The position numbers and the translations under genes were made by a program. The notes beneath the pieces were generated by a model. The model saw only the letters and a list, made by a program, of their open reading frames with translations. It had not been told where the DNA came from and did no database searches. Positions 30,501 to 45,500 of a stretch of DNA of 64,000 nt are shown here, in pieces. Positions within the stretch are counted from its first letter, which is position 1. The number at the start of each line of letters is the position of its first letter. The DNA is from Arenicola marina (taxonomy: Eukaryota > Annelida > Polychaeta > Arenicolidae): NCBI GenBank assembly GCA_964019135.1, contig OZ025252.1, forward strand, positions 9,998,823 through 10,062,822. The letters run 5' to 3'.

Positions 30501-33500
30501 TGTGGACGTCCAATAGTAAGCACTGGGGACGTACAATAGTGAATACTGAGGACGTACAATAGTAAATACTGGGGACGTACAATAGTGAATACTGGGGACG
30601 TACAATGGTGAGCAATGTGGACGTCCAATAGTGAATACTGGGGACGTACAATAGTGAGCAATGTGGACGTCCAATAGTGAATACTGGGGACGTACAATAG
30701 TGAGCAATGTGGACGTCCAATAGTAAGCACTGGGGACGTACAATAGTGAGCAATGTGGACGTCCAATAGTGAATACTGGGGACGTCCAATAGTAAGCACT
30801 GGGGACGTACAATAGTAAGCATTGGGGACGTACAATAGTGAATACTGGGGACGTACAATAGTGAGCAATGTGGACGTCCAATAGTGAATACTGGGGACGT
30901 ACAATAGTGAGCAATGTGGACGTCCAATAGTGAATACTGGGGACGTACAATAGTGAGCATTGGGGACGTACAATAGTGAATACTGGGGACGTACAATAGT
31001 GAGCACTGTGGACGTACAATAGTGAATACTGAGGACGTACAATAGTGAGCAATGTGGACGTCCAATAGTGAATACTGGGGACGTACAATAGTGAGCAATG
31101 TGGACGTCCAATAGTGAATACTGGGGACGTACAATAGTGAGCATTGGGGACGTACAATAGTGAATACTGGGGACGTACAATAGTGAGCAATGTGGACGTA
31201 CAATAGTGAATACTGAGGACGTACAATAGTGAGCAATGTGGACGTCCAATAGTGAATACTGGGGACGTACAATAGTGAGCAATGTGGACGTCCAATAGTG
31301 AATACTGGGGACGTACAATAGTGAGCATTGGGGACGTACAATAGTGAATACTGGGGACGTACAATAGTGAGCAATGTGGACGTCCAATAGTGAATACTGG
31401 GGACGTACAATAGTAAGCATTGGGGACGTACAATAGTGAATACTGGGGACGTACAATAGTGAGCAATGTGGACGTCCAATAGTAAGCACTGGGGACGTAC
31501 AATAGTGAATACTGGGGACGTACAATAGTGAGCAATGTGGACGTCCAATAGTAAGCACTGGGGACGTACAATAGTGAATACTGGGGACGTACAATAGTGA
31601 GCAATGTGGACGTCCAATAGTAAGCACTGGGGACGTACAATAGTGAGCAATGTGGACGTCCAATAGTGAATACTGGGGACGTACAATAGTGAGCAATGTG
31701 GACGTCCAATAGTAAGCACTGGGGACGTACAATAGTAAGCATTGGGGACGTACAATAGTGAATACTGGGGACGTACAATAGTGAGCAATGTGGACGTCCA
31801 ATAGTAAGCACTGGGGACGTACAATAGTGAATACTGGGGACGTACAATAGTGAGCAATGTGGACGTCCAATAGTAAGCACTGTGGACGTACAATAGTGAA
31901 TACTGGGGACGTACAATAGTGAGCAATGTGGACGTCCAATAGTAAGCACTGGGGACGTACAATAGTGAATACTGGGGACGTACAATAGTGAGCAATGTGG
32001 ACGTCCAATAGTAAGCACTGTGGACGTACAATAGTGAATACTGGGGACGTACAATAGTGAGCAATGTGGACGTACAATAGTGAGCACTGTGGACGTACAA
32101 TAGTGAATACTGGGGACGTACAATAGTGAGCAATGTGGACGTCCAATAGTGAATACTGGGGACGTACAATAGTGAGCAATGTGGACGTCCAATAGTGAAT
32201 ACTGGGGACGTACAATAGTGAGCAATGTGGACGTCCAATAGTAAGCACTGGGGACGTACAATAGTGAGCAATGTGGACGTCCAATAGTGAATACTGGGGA
32301 CGTACAATAGTGAGCAATGTGGACGTCCAATAGTAAGCACTGTGGACGTACAATAGTGAATACTGGGGACGTACAATAGTGAGCAATGTGGACGTCCAAT
32401 AGTGAATACTGGGGACGTACAATAGTGAGCAATGTGGACGTCCAATAGTAAGCACTGGGGACGTACAATAGTGAGCAATGTGGACGTCCAATAGTGAATA
32501 CTGGGGACGTACAATAGTGAGCAATGTGGACGTCCAATAGTAAGCACTGTGGACGTACAATAGTGAATACTGGGGACGTACAATAGTGAGCAATGTGGAC
32601 GTCCAATAGTGAATACTGGGGACGTACAATAGTGAGCAATGTGGACGTCCAATAGTAAGCACTGGGGACGTACAATAGTGAGCAATGTGGACGTCCAATA
32701 GTGAATACTGGGGACGTCCAATAGTGAATACTGGGGACGTACAATAGTGAGCAATGTGGACGTCCAATAGTGAATACTGGGGACGTACAATAGTGAGCAA
32801 TGTGGACGTCCAATAGTGAATACTGGGGACGTACAATAGTGAGCAATGTGGACGTCCAATAGTGAATACTGGGGACGTACAATAGTGAGCAATGTGGACG
32901 TCCAATAGTAAGCACTGGGGACGTACAATAGTGAGCAATGTGGACGTCCAATAGTGAATACTGGGGACGTACAATAGTGAGCACTGTGGACGTCCAATAG
33001 TAAGCACTGGGGACGTACAATAGTGAGCAATGTGGACGTCCAATAGTAAATACTGGGGACGTACAATAGTGAGCAATGTGGACGTCCAATAGTAAATACT
33101 GGGGACGTACAATAGTGAGCAATGTGGACGTCCAATAGTAAGCACTGGGGACGTATTAATGTCTACCTGCGAACGTACCTTGTGTTCCTGCAGGAATTTC
33201 TCTCGCTCATATCTCTGGACGCGCCACTGCTGCTCGCCCTGCCCCTCCTCCTCGGCTCCCCCGTCCTCGTCATCCGACTGGAACATGTCTGGCTGGGTGC
33301 TGTCGTCATCTGAAGGGAAAGAAATCCGTGTTTTAGGCCACTTGTGAGCACACAAGGGTTGGACTGGGCCAGGGAACCTCCCGGGACACTGGAAGCACGA
33401 ACGGAGACAATATGTCCCAGATTAGGTGCCCAACTCTGGATTCGAACCCGGGACCTATTGATCTGCGGTCTGATGCGCTACCCACTATATCAAGGAGGCC

Positions 33501-36500
33501 CCGGTCACCACTTGCACACACCACCTGTTGGCCACCCATCTAAGTCATAACGCTATTGATGAGACAACCAATACATTCAAAACCAAATACGACGTCATTA
33601 ACAATATATTTTAGTATAAAAAATAAGTGTTGTACAATCTACAAACACGAGCCGGCATGACGTGTTGATACTGACCCACGTTACTCCATCTGAAGCGGCG
33701 CATGCGCCCAGCGCCTTCCGAGTGGAGGTCGCCGTCGGGTAAGTACATCTCCTGGAAGAGCCGCAGTTCCTTCTTGTCCGTGTCAATCATCGACTTCCTG
33801 GCGGCCAACAATATCACGTCAAACAATTGAAGCCTACGCTGCAGCACTCGTCTAACGACAGGTCAACTCTATGTTCAACGCACTCGTCTAACGACAGGTC
33901 AACTCTATGTTCAACGCACTCGTCTAACGACAGGTCAACTCTATGTTCAACGCACTCGTCTAACGACAGGTCAACTCTATGTTCCGAGTTAGCCACACAG
34001 AGCATACATCCGCACAGAAGTTGGGTGTATGTCCAATGATGTTATATACTATGCGGGCTGGTCAATTCAACGTACACGTTCAATAAACACTGATTAAGTT
34101 TCACAAAACAGACGCAGTTTCATTTCTATCTAATTGTACAGGTGTCATACTGCCCATGGTACAGAGGTATCATACTGCCCTGGGTACAGAGGTGTCACAC
34201 TGCCCTGGGTACAGAGGTGTCACACTGCCCTGGGTACAGAGGTGTCACACTGCCCTGGGTACAGAGGTGTCATACTGCCCTGGGTACAGAGGTGTCACAC
34301 TGCCATGGGTACAGAGGTGTCATACTGCCCTGGGTACAGAGGTATCATACTGCCCTGGGTACAGAGGTGTCACACTGCCCTGGGTACAGAGGTGTCATAC
34401 TGCCCTGGGTACAGAGGTGTCACACTGCCCTGGGTACAGAGGTGTCATACTGCCCTGGGTACAGAGGTGTCACACTGCCCATGGTACAGAGGTATCATAC
34501 TGCCCTGGGTACAGAGGTGTCACACTGCCATGGGTGCAGAGATGGGTCACACTGCCCTGGGTACAGAGGTGTCATACTGCCCTGGGTACAGAGGTGGGTC
34601 ACACTGCCCTGGGTACAGAGGTGGGTCACACTGCCCTGCGTACAGAGGTGGGTCACACTGCCCTGGGTACAGAGGTGGGTCACACTGCCCTGGGTACAGA
34701 GGTGGGTCACACTGCCCTGGGTACAGAGGTGTCACACTGCCCTGGGTACAGAGGTGTCATACTGCCCTGGGTACAGAGGTGTCACACTGCCCTGGGTACA
34801 GAGGTGGGTCACACTGCCCTGGGTACAGAGGTGTCACACTGCCCTGGGTACAGAGGTGTCATACTGCCCTGGGTACAGAGGTGGGTCACACTGCCCTGGG
34901 TACAGAGGTGTCACACTGCCCTGGGTACAGAGGTGTCATACTGCCCTGGGTACAGAGGTGGGTCATACTGCCCTGGGTACAGAGGTGTCATACTGCCCTG
35001 GGTACAGAGGTGTCACACTGCCCTGGGTACAGAGGTGTCACACTGCCCTGGGTACAGAGGTGGGTCACACTGCCCTGGGTACAGAGGTGTCACACTGCCC
35101 TGGGTACAGAGGTGGGTCACACTGTCCTGGGTACAGAGGTGTCACACTGCCCTGGGTACAGAGGTGGGTCACACTGCCCTGGGTACAGAGGTGTCATACT
35201 GCCCTGGGTACAGAGGTGTCACACTGCCCTGGGTACAGAGGTGGGTCACACTGCCCTGGGTACAGAGGTGTCATACTGCCCTGGGTACAGAGGTGTCATA
35301 CTGCCCTGGGTACAGAGGTGTCATACTGCCCTGGGTACAGAGGTGGGTCACACTGCCCTGGGTACAGAGGTGTCACACTGCCCTGGGTACAGAGGTGTCA
35401 CACTGCTCTGGGTACAGAGGTGGGTCACACTGCCCTGGGTACAGAGGTGTCACACTGCTCTGGGTACAGAGGTGTCACACTGCCCTGGGTACAGAGGTGG
35501 GTCACACTGCCCTGGGTACAGAGGTGGGTCACACTGCCCTGGGTACAGAGGTGGGTCACACTGCCCTGGGTACAGAGGTGTCATACTGCCCTGGGTACAG
35601 AGGTGTCATACTGCCCTGGGTACAGAGGTGTCACACTGCCCTGGGTACAGAGGTGGGTCACACTGCCCTGGGTACAGAGGTGTCACACTGCCCTGGGTAC
35701 AGAGGTGTCATACTGCCCTGGGTACAGAGGTGGGTCACACTGTTCTGGGTACAGAGGTGTCACACTGCCCTGGGTACAGAGGTGGGTCATACTGCCCTGG
35801 GTACAGAGGTGTCACACTGCCCTGGGTACAGAGGTGTCATACTGCCCTGGGTACAGAGGTGTCACACTGCCCTGGGTACAGAGGTGTCACACTGCCCTGG
35901 GTACAGAGGTGTCATACTGCCCTGGGTACAGAGGTGTCATACTGCCCTGGGTACAGAGGTGTCACACTGCCCTGGGTACAGAGGTGTCATACTGCCCTGG
36001 GTACACAGGTGTCATACTGCCCTGGGTACAGAGGTGTCATACTGCCCTGGGTACAGAGGTGTCACACTGCCCTGGGTACAGAGGTGTCATACTGCCCTGG
36101 GTACAGAGGTGTCACACTGCCCTGGGTACCGAGGTGGGTCACACTGCCCTGGGTACAGAGGTGTCACACTGCCCTGGGTACAGAGGTGTCATACTGCCCT
36201 GGGTACAGAGGTGGGTCACATTGCCCTGGGTACAGAGGTGTCACACTGCCCTGGGTACAGAGGTGGGTCATACTGCCCTGGGTACAGAGGTGTCACACTG
36301 CCCTGGGTACAGAGGTGTCACACTGCCCTGGGTACAGAGGTGTCATACTGCCCTGGGTACAGAGGTGTCACACTGCCCTGGGTACCGAGGTGGGTCACAC
36401 TGCCCTGGGTACAGAGGTGTCACACTGCCCTGGGTACAGAGGTGTCATACTGCCCTGGGTACAGAGGTGTCACACTGCCCTGGGTACAGAGGTGTCATAC

Positions 36501-39500
36501 TGCCCTGGGTACAGAGGTGTCACACTGCCCTGGGTACAGAGGTGTCATACTGCCCTGGGTACAGAGGTGTCATACTGCCCTGGGTACAGAGGTGTCACAC
36601 TGCCCTGGGTACAGAGGTGTCATACTGCCCTGGGTACAGAGGTGGGTCACACTGCCCTGGGTACAGAGGTGTCACACTGCCCTGGGTACAGAGGTGGGTC
36701 ATACTGCCCTGGGTACAGAGGTGTCACACTGCCCTGGGTACACAGGTGTCATACTGCCCTGGGTACAGAGGTGTCATACTGCCCTGGGTACAGAGGTGTC
36801 ATACTGCCCTGGGTACAGAGGTGTCACACTGCCCTGGGTACACAGGTGTCATACTGCCCTGCGTACAGAGGTGTCATACTGCCCTGGGTACAGAGGTGTC
36901 ATACTGCCCTGGGTACAGAGGTGTCACACTGCCCTGGGTACAGAGGTGTCATACTGCCCTGGGTACAGAGGTGTCACACTGCCCTGGGTACAGAGGTGTC
37001 ATACTGCCCTGGGTACAGAGGTGTCACACTGCCCTGGGTACACAGGTGTCATACTGCCCTGGGTACAGAGGTGGGTCACACTGCCCTGGGTACAGAGGTG
37101 TCACACTGCCCTGGGTACAGAGGTGTCACACTGCCCTGGGTACAGAGGTGTCACACTGCCCTGGGTACAGAGGTGTCACACTGCCCTGGGTACAGAGGTG
37201 TCATACTGCCCTGGGTACAGAGGTGTCATACTGCCCTGGGTACAGAGGTGTCACACTGCCCTGGGTACAGAGGTGTCATACTGCCCTGGGTACAGAGGTG
37301 TCACACTGCCCTGGGTACACAGGTGTCATACTGCCCTGGGTACAGAGGTGTCACACTGCCCTGGGTACAGAGGTGTCACACTGCCCTGGGTACAGAGGTG
37401 TCATACTGCCCTGGGTACAGAGGTGTCATACTGCCCTGGGTACAGAGGTGTCACACTGCCCTGGGTACAGAGGTGTCATACTGCCCTGGGTACAGAGGTG
37501 GGTCACACTGCCCTGGGTACAGAGGTGGGTCACACTGCCCTGGGTACAGAGGTGTCATACTGCCCTGGGTACAGAGGTGTCACACTGCCCTGGGTACAGA
37601 GGTGTCACACTGCCCTGGGTACAGAGGTGTCACACTGCCATGGGTGCAGAGGTGTCATACTGCCCTGGGTACAGAGGTGTCATACTGCCCTGGGTACAGA
37701 GGTGTCATACTGCCCTGGGTACAGAGGTGTCATACTGCCCTGGGTACAGAGGTGGGTCACACTGCCCTGGGTACAGAGGTGTCATACTGCCCTGGGTACA
37801 GAGGTGTCACACTGCCCTGGGTACAGAGGTGTCATACTGCCCTGGGTACAGAGGTGTCACACTGCCCTGAGTACAGAGGTGTCACACTGCCCTGGGTACA
37901 GAGGTGGGTCACACTGCCCTGGGTACACAGGTGTCACACTGCCCTGGGTACAGAGGTGGGTCACACTGCCCTGGGTACAGAGGTGTCATACTGCCCTGGG
38001 TACAGAGGTGTCATACTGCCCTGGGTACAGAGGTGTCACACTGCCCTGGGTACAGAGGTGGGTCACACTGCCCTGGGTACAGAGGTGTCATACTGCCCTG
38101 GGTACAGAGGTGTCATACTGCCCTGGGTACAGAGGTGTCATACTGCCCTGGGTACAGAGGTGTCATACTGCCCTGGGTACAGAGGTGTCATACTGCCCTG
38201 GGTACAGAGGTGTCATACTGCCCTGGGTACAGAGGTGTCACACTGCCCTGGGTACAGAGGTGTCATACTGCCCTGGGTACAGAGGTGTCATACTGCCCTG
38301 GGTACAGAGGTGTCATACTGCCCTGGGTACAGAGGTGGGTCATACTGCCCTGGGTACAGAGGTGTCATACTGCCCTGGGTACAGAGGTGTCATACTGCCC
38401 TGGGTACAGAGGTGTCATACTGCCCTGGGTACACAGGTGTCATACTGCCCTGGGTACAGAGGTGTCACACTGCCCTGGGTACAGAGGTGTCATACTGCCC
38501 TGGGTACAGAGGTGGGTCACACTGCCCTGGGTACAGAGGTGGGTCACACTGCCCTGGGTACAGAGGTGGGTCACACTGCCCTGGGTACAGAGGTGGGTCA
38601 CACTGCCCTGGGTACAGAGGTGTCACACTGCCCTGGGTACAGAGGTGGGTCACACTGCCCTGGGTACAGAGGTGTCACACTGCCCTGGGTACAGAGGTGT
38701 CACACTGCCCTGGGTACAGAGGTGTCATACTGCCCTGGGTACAGAGGTGTCACACTGCCCTGGGTACAGAGATGTCATACTGCCCTGGGTACAGAGGTGT
38801 CATACTGCCCTGGGTACAGAGGTGTCACACTGCCCTGGGTACAGAGGTGGGTCACACTGCCCTGGGTACAGAGGTGTCACACTGCCCTGGGTACAGAGGT
38901 GTCATACTGCCCTGGGTACAGAGGTGGGTCACACTGCCCTGGGTACAGAGGTGTCATACTGCCCTGGGTACAGAGGTGTCATACTGCCCTGGGTACAGAG
39001 GTGGGTCATACTGCCCTGGGTACAGAGGTGGGTCATACTGCCCTGGGTACAGAGGTGGGTCATACTGCCCTGGGTACAGAGGTGGGTCATACTGCCCTGG
39101 GTACAGAGGTGGGTCATACTGCCCTGGGTACAGAGGTGTCATACTGCCCTGGGTACAGAGGTGTCACACTGCCCTGGGTACAGAGGTGTCATACTGCCCT
39201 GGGTACAGAGGTGTCATACTGCCCTGGGTACAGAGGTGTCATACTGCCCTGGGTACAGAGGTGGGTCACACTGCCCTGGGTACAGAGGTGTCATACTGCC
39301 CTGGGTACAGAGGTGTCATACTGCCCTGGGTACAGAGGTGGGTCACACAGCCCTGGGTACAGAGGTGTCATACTGCCCTGGGTACAGAGGTGTCATACTG
39401 CCCTGGGTACAGAGGTGTCACACTGCCCTGGGTACAGAGGTGTCATACTGCCCTGGGTACAGAGGTGTCACACTGCCCTGGGTACAGAGGTGTCACACTG

Positions 39501-42500
39501 CCCTGGGTACAGAGGTGTCATACTGCCCTGGGTACAGAGGTGGGTCACACTGCCCTGGGTACAGAGGTGTCATACTGCCCTGGGTACAGAGGTGTCATAC
39601 TGCCCTGGGTACAGAGGTGTCACACTGCCCTGGGTACAGAGGTGTCATACTGCGCTGGGTACAGAGGTGTCATACTGCCCTGGGTACAGAGGTGTCATAC
39701 TGCCCTGGGTACAGAGGTGGGTCATACTGCCCTGGGTACAGAGGTGGGTCATACTGCCCTGGGTACAGAGGTGTCATACTGCCCTGGGTACAGAGGTGTC
39801 ACACTGCCCTGGGTACAGAGGTGTCATACTGCCCTGGGTACAGAGGTGTCATACTGCCCTGGGTACAGAGGTGGGTCACACTGCCCTGGGTATAGAGGTG
39901 TCATACTGCCCTGGGTACAGAGGTGTCATACTGCCCTGGGTACAGAGGTGTCACACTGCCCTGGGTACAGAGGTGTCATACTGCCCTTGGTACAGAGGTG
40001 TCATACTGCCCTGGGTACAGAGGTGGGTCACACTGCCCTGGGTACAGAGGTGTCATACTGCCCTGGGTACAGAGGTGTCATACTGCCCTGGGTACAGAGG
40101 TGTCACACTGCCCTGGGTACAGAGGTGTCATACTGCCCTGGGTACAGAGGTGTCATACTGCCCTGGGTACAGAGGTGTCACACTGCCCTGGGTACAGAGG
40201 TGTCATACTGCCCTGGGTACAGAGGTGTCATACTGCCCTGGGTACAGAGGTGTCATACTGCCCTGGGTACAGAGGTGTCACACTGCCCTGGGTACAGAGG
40301 TGTCACACTGCCCTGGGTACAGAGGTGTCATACTGCCCTGGGTACAGAGGTGTCATACTGCCCTGGGTACAGAGGTGTCATACTGCCCTGGGTACAGAGG
40401 TGTCACACTGCCCTGGGTACAGAGGTGTCATACTGCCCTGGGTACAGAGGTGTCACACTGCCCTGGGTACAGAGGTGTCATACTGCCCTGGGTACAGAGG
40501 TGTCATACTGCCCTGGGTACAGAGGTGTCACACTGCCCTGGGTACAGAGGTGTCACACTGCCCTGGGTACAGAGGTGTCATACTGCCCTGGGTACAGAGG
40601 TGTCACACTGCCCTGGGTACAGAGGTGTCATACTGCCCTGGGTACAGAAATGTCACACTGCCCTGGGTACAGAGGTGTCATACTGCTCTGGGTACAGAGG
40701 TGTCATACTGCCCTGGGTACAGAGGTGTCACACTGCCCTGGGTACAGAGGTGTCATACTGCCCTGGGTACAGAGGTGTCACACTGCCCTGGGTACAGAGG
40801 TGTCACACTGCCCTGGGTACAGAGGTGTCACACTGCCCTGGGTACAGAGGTGTCATACTGCCCTGGGTACAGAGGTGTCATACTGCCCTGGGTACAGAGG
40901 TGTCACACTGCCCTGGGTACAGAGGTGTCATACTGCCCTGGGTACAGAGGTGTCATACTGCCCTGGGTACAGAGGTGTCATACTGCCCTGGGTACAGAGG
41001 TGTCATACTGCCCTGGGTACAGAGGTGTCATACTGCCCTGGGTACAGAGGTGTCATACTGCTCTTGGTACAGAGGTGTCATACTGCCCTGGGTACAGAGG
41101 TGTCATACTGCCCTGGGTACAGAGGTGTCACACTGCCCTGGGTACAGAGGTGTCATACTGCCCTGGGTACAGAGGTGTCATACTGCCCTGGGTACAGAGG
41201 TGTCATACTGCCCTGGGTACAGAGGTGTCATACTGCCCTGGGTACAGAGGTGTCATACTGCCCTGGGTACAGAGGTGTCATACTGCCCTGGGTACAGAGG
41301 TGGGTCACACTGCCCTGGGTACAGAGGTGTCATACTGCCCTGGGTACAGAGGTGTCATACTGCCCTGGGTACAGAGGTGTCACACTGCCCTGGGTACAGA
41401 GGTGTCATACTGCCCTGGGTACAGAGGTGTCATACTGCCCTGGGTACAGAGGTGTCATACTGCCCTGGGTACAGAGGTGTCATACTGCCCTGGGTACAGA
41501 GGTGTCATACTGCCCTGGGTACAGAGGTGTCATACTGCCCTGGGTACAGAGGTGTCACACTGCCCTGGGTACAGAGGTGTCATACTGCCCTGGGTACAGA
41601 GGTGTCATACTGCCCTGGGTACAGAGGTGGGTCACACTGCCCTGGGTACAGAGGTGTCATACTGCCCTGGGTACAGAGGTGTCATACTGCCCTGGGTACA
41701 CAGGTGTCATACTGCCCTGGGTACAGAGGTGGGTCACACTGCCCTGGGTACAGAGGTGTCATACTGCCCTGGGTACACAGGTGTCATACTGCCCTGGGTA
41801 CAGAGGTGTCATACTGCCCTGGGTACACAGGTGTCATACTGCCCTGGGTACAGAGGTGGGTCACACTGCCCTGGGTACAGAGGTGTCACACTGCCCTGGG
41901 TACAGAGGTGGGTCATACTGCCCTGGGTACAGAGGTGTCACACTGCCCTGGGTACAGAGGTGTCACACTGCCCTGGGTACAGAGGTGTCATACTGCCCTG
42001 GGTACAGAGGTGTCACACTGCCCTGGGTACAGAGGTGTCATACTGCCCTGGGTACAGAGGTGTCACACTGCCCTGGGTACAGAGGTGTCACACTGCCCTG
42101 GGTACAGAGGTGTCACACTGCCCTGGGTACAGAGGTGTCATACTGCCCTGGGTACAGAGGTGTCACACTGCCCTGGGTACAGAGATGTCATACTGCCCTG
42201 GGTACAGAGGTGTCATACTGCCTTGGGTACAGAGGTGTCACACTGCCCTGGGTACAGAGGTGGGTCACACTGCCCTGGGTACAGAGGTGTCACACTGCCC
42301 TGGGTACAGAGGTGTCATACTGCCCTGGGTACAGAGGTGGGTCACACTGCCCTGGGTACAGAGGTGTCATACTGCTCTGGGTACAGAGGTGTCATACTGC
42401 CCTGGGTACAGAGGTGGGTCATACTGCCCTGGGTACAGAGGTGGGTCATACTGCCCTGGGTACAGAGGTGGGTCATACTGCCCTGGGTACAGAGGTGGGT

Positions 42501-45500
42501 CATACTGCCCTGGGTACAGAGGTGTCATACTGCCCTGGGTACAGAGGTGTCACACTGCCCTGGGTACAGAGGTGTCATACTGCCCTGGGTACAGAGGTGT
42601 CATACTGCCCTGGGTACAGAGGTGTCATACTGCCCTGGGTACAGAGGTGGGTCACACTGCCCTGGGTACAGAGGTGTCATACTGCCCTGGGTACAGAGGT
42701 GTCATACTGCCCTGGGTACAGAGGTGGGTCACACTGCCCTGGGTACAGAGGTGTCATACTGCCCTGGGTACAGAGGTGTCATACTGCCCTGGGTACAGAG
42801 GTGTCACACTGCCCTGGGTACAGAGGTGTCATACTGCCCTGGGTACAGAGGTGTCACACTGCCCTGGGTACAGAGGTGTCACACTGCCCTGGGTACAGAG
42901 GTGTCATACTGCCCTGGGTACAGAGGTGGGTCACACTGCCCTGGGTACAGAGGTGTCATACTGCCCTGGGTACAGAGGTGTCATACTGCCCTGGGTACAG
43001 AGGTGTCACACTGCCCTGGGTACAGAGGTGTCATACTGCCCTGGGTACAGAGGTGTCATACTGCCCTGGGTACAGAGGTGTCATACTGCCCTGGGTACAG
43101 AGGTGGGTCATACTGCCCTGGGTACAGAGGTGGGTCATACTGCCCTGGGTACAGAGGTGTCATACTGCCCTGGGTACAGAGGTGTCATACTGCCCTGGGT
43201 ACAGAGGTGTCACACTGCCCTGGGTACAGAGGTGTCATACTGCCCTGGGTACAGAGGTGTCATACTGCCCTGGGTACAGAGGTGGGTCACACTGCCCTGG
43301 GTATAGAGGTGTCATACTGCCCTGGGTACAGAGGTGTCATACTGCCCTGGGTACAGAGGTGTCACACTGCCCTGGGTACAGAGGTGTCATACTGCCCTGG
43401 GTACAGAGGTGTCATACTGCCCTGGGTACAGAGGTGGGTCACACTGCCCTGGGTACAGAGGTGTCATACTGCCCTGGGTACAGAGGTGTCATACTGCCCT
43501 GGGTACAGAGGTGTCACACTGCCCTGGGTACAGAGGTGTCACACTGCCCTGGGTACAGAGGTGTCATACTGCCCTGGGTACAGAGGTGTCATACTGCCCT
43601 GGGTACAGAGGTGTCACACTGCCCTGGGTACAGAGGTGTCATACTGCCCTGGGTACAGAGGTGTCATACTGCCCTGGGTACAGAGGTGTCATACTGCCCT
43701 GGGTACAGAGGTGTCATACTGCCCTGGGTACAGAGGTGTCATACTGCCCTGGGTACAGAGGTGTCATACTGCCCTGGGTACAGAGGTGTCACACTGCCCT
43801 GGGTACAGAGGTGTCACACTGCCCTGGGTACAGAGGTGTCATACTGCCCTGGGTACAGAGGTGTCACACTGCCCTGGGTACAGAGGTGTCATACTGCCCT
43901 GGGTACAGAGGTGTCACACTGCCCTGGGTACAGAGGTGTCACACTGCCCTGGGTACAGAGGTGTCACACTGCCCTGGGTACAGAGGTGTCATACTGCCCT
44001 GGGTACAGAGGTGTCACACTGCCCTGGGTACAGAGATGTCATACTGCCCTGGGTACAGAGGTGTCATACTGCCTTGGGTACAGAGGTGTCACACTGCCCT
44101 GGGTACAGAGGTGGGTCACACTGCCCTGGGTACAGAGGTGTCACACTGCCCTGGGTACAGAGGTGTCATACTGCCCTGGGTACAGAGGTGGGTCACACTG
44201 CCCTGGGTACAGAGGTGTCATACTGCTCTGGGTACAGAGGTGTCATACTGCCCTGGGTACAGAGGTGGGTCATACTGCCCTGGGTACAGAGGTGGGTCAT
44301 ACTGCCCTGGGTACAGAGGTGGGTCATACTGCCCTGGGTACAGAGGTGGGTCATACTGCCCTGGGTACAGAGGTGTCATACTGCCCTGGGTACAGAGGTG
44401 TCACACTGCCCTGGGTACAGAGGTGTCATACTGCCCTGGGTACAGAGGTGTCATACTGCCCTGGGTACAGAGGTGTCATACTGCCCTGGGTACAGAGGTG
44501 GGTCACACTGCCCTGGGTACAGAGGTGTCATACTGCCCTGGGTACAGAGGTGTCATACTGCCCTGGGTACAGAGGTGGGTCACACTGCCCTGGGTACAGA
44601 GGTGTCATACTGCCCTGGGTACAGAGGTGTCATACTGCCCTGGGTACAGAGGTGTCACACTGCCCTGGGTACAGAGGTGTCATACTGCCCTGGGTACAGA
44701 GGTGTCACACTGCCCTGGGTACAGAGGTGTCACACTGCCCTGGGTACAGAGGTGTCATACTGCCCTGGGTACAGAGGTGGGTCACACTGCCCTGGGTACA
44801 GAGGTGTCATACTGCCCTGGGTACAGAGGTGTCATACTGCCCTGGGTACAGAGGTGTCACACTGCCCTGGGTACAGAGGTGTCATACTGCCCTGGGTACA
44901 GAGGTGTCATACTGCCCTGGGTACAGAGGTGTCATACTGCCCTGGGTACAGAGGTGGGTCATACTGCCCTGGGTACAGAGGTGGGTCATACTGCCCTGGG
45001 TACAGAGGTGTCATACTGCCCTGGGTACAGAGGTGTCATACTGCCCTGGGTACAGAGGTGTCACACTGCCCTGGGTACAGAGGTGTCATACTGCCCTGGG
45101 TACAGAGGTGTCATACTGCCCTGGGTACAGAGGTGGGTCACACTGCCCTGGGTATAGAGGTGTCATACTGCCCTGGGTACAGAGGTGTCATACTGCCCTG
45201 GGTACAGAGGTGTCACACTGCCCTGGGTACAGAGGTGTCATACTGCCCTGGGTACAGAGGTGTCATACTGCCCTGGGTACAGAGGTGGTCACACTGCCCT
45301 GGGTACAGAGGTGTCATACTGCCCTGGGTACAGAGGTGTCATACTGCCCTGGGTACAGAGGTGTCACACTGCCCTGGGTACAGAGGTGTCATACTGCCCT
45401 GGGTACAGAGGTGTCATACTGCCCTGGGTACAGAGGTGTCACACTGCCCTGGGTACAGAGGTGTCATACTGCCCTGGGTACAGAGGTGTCATACTGCCCT

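Noticed and set aside
28821-33355. Minus-strand frames of 1,009-1,433 codons
   Set aside because: Translations of the 23-bp array. Only 33179-33309 matches claspin.
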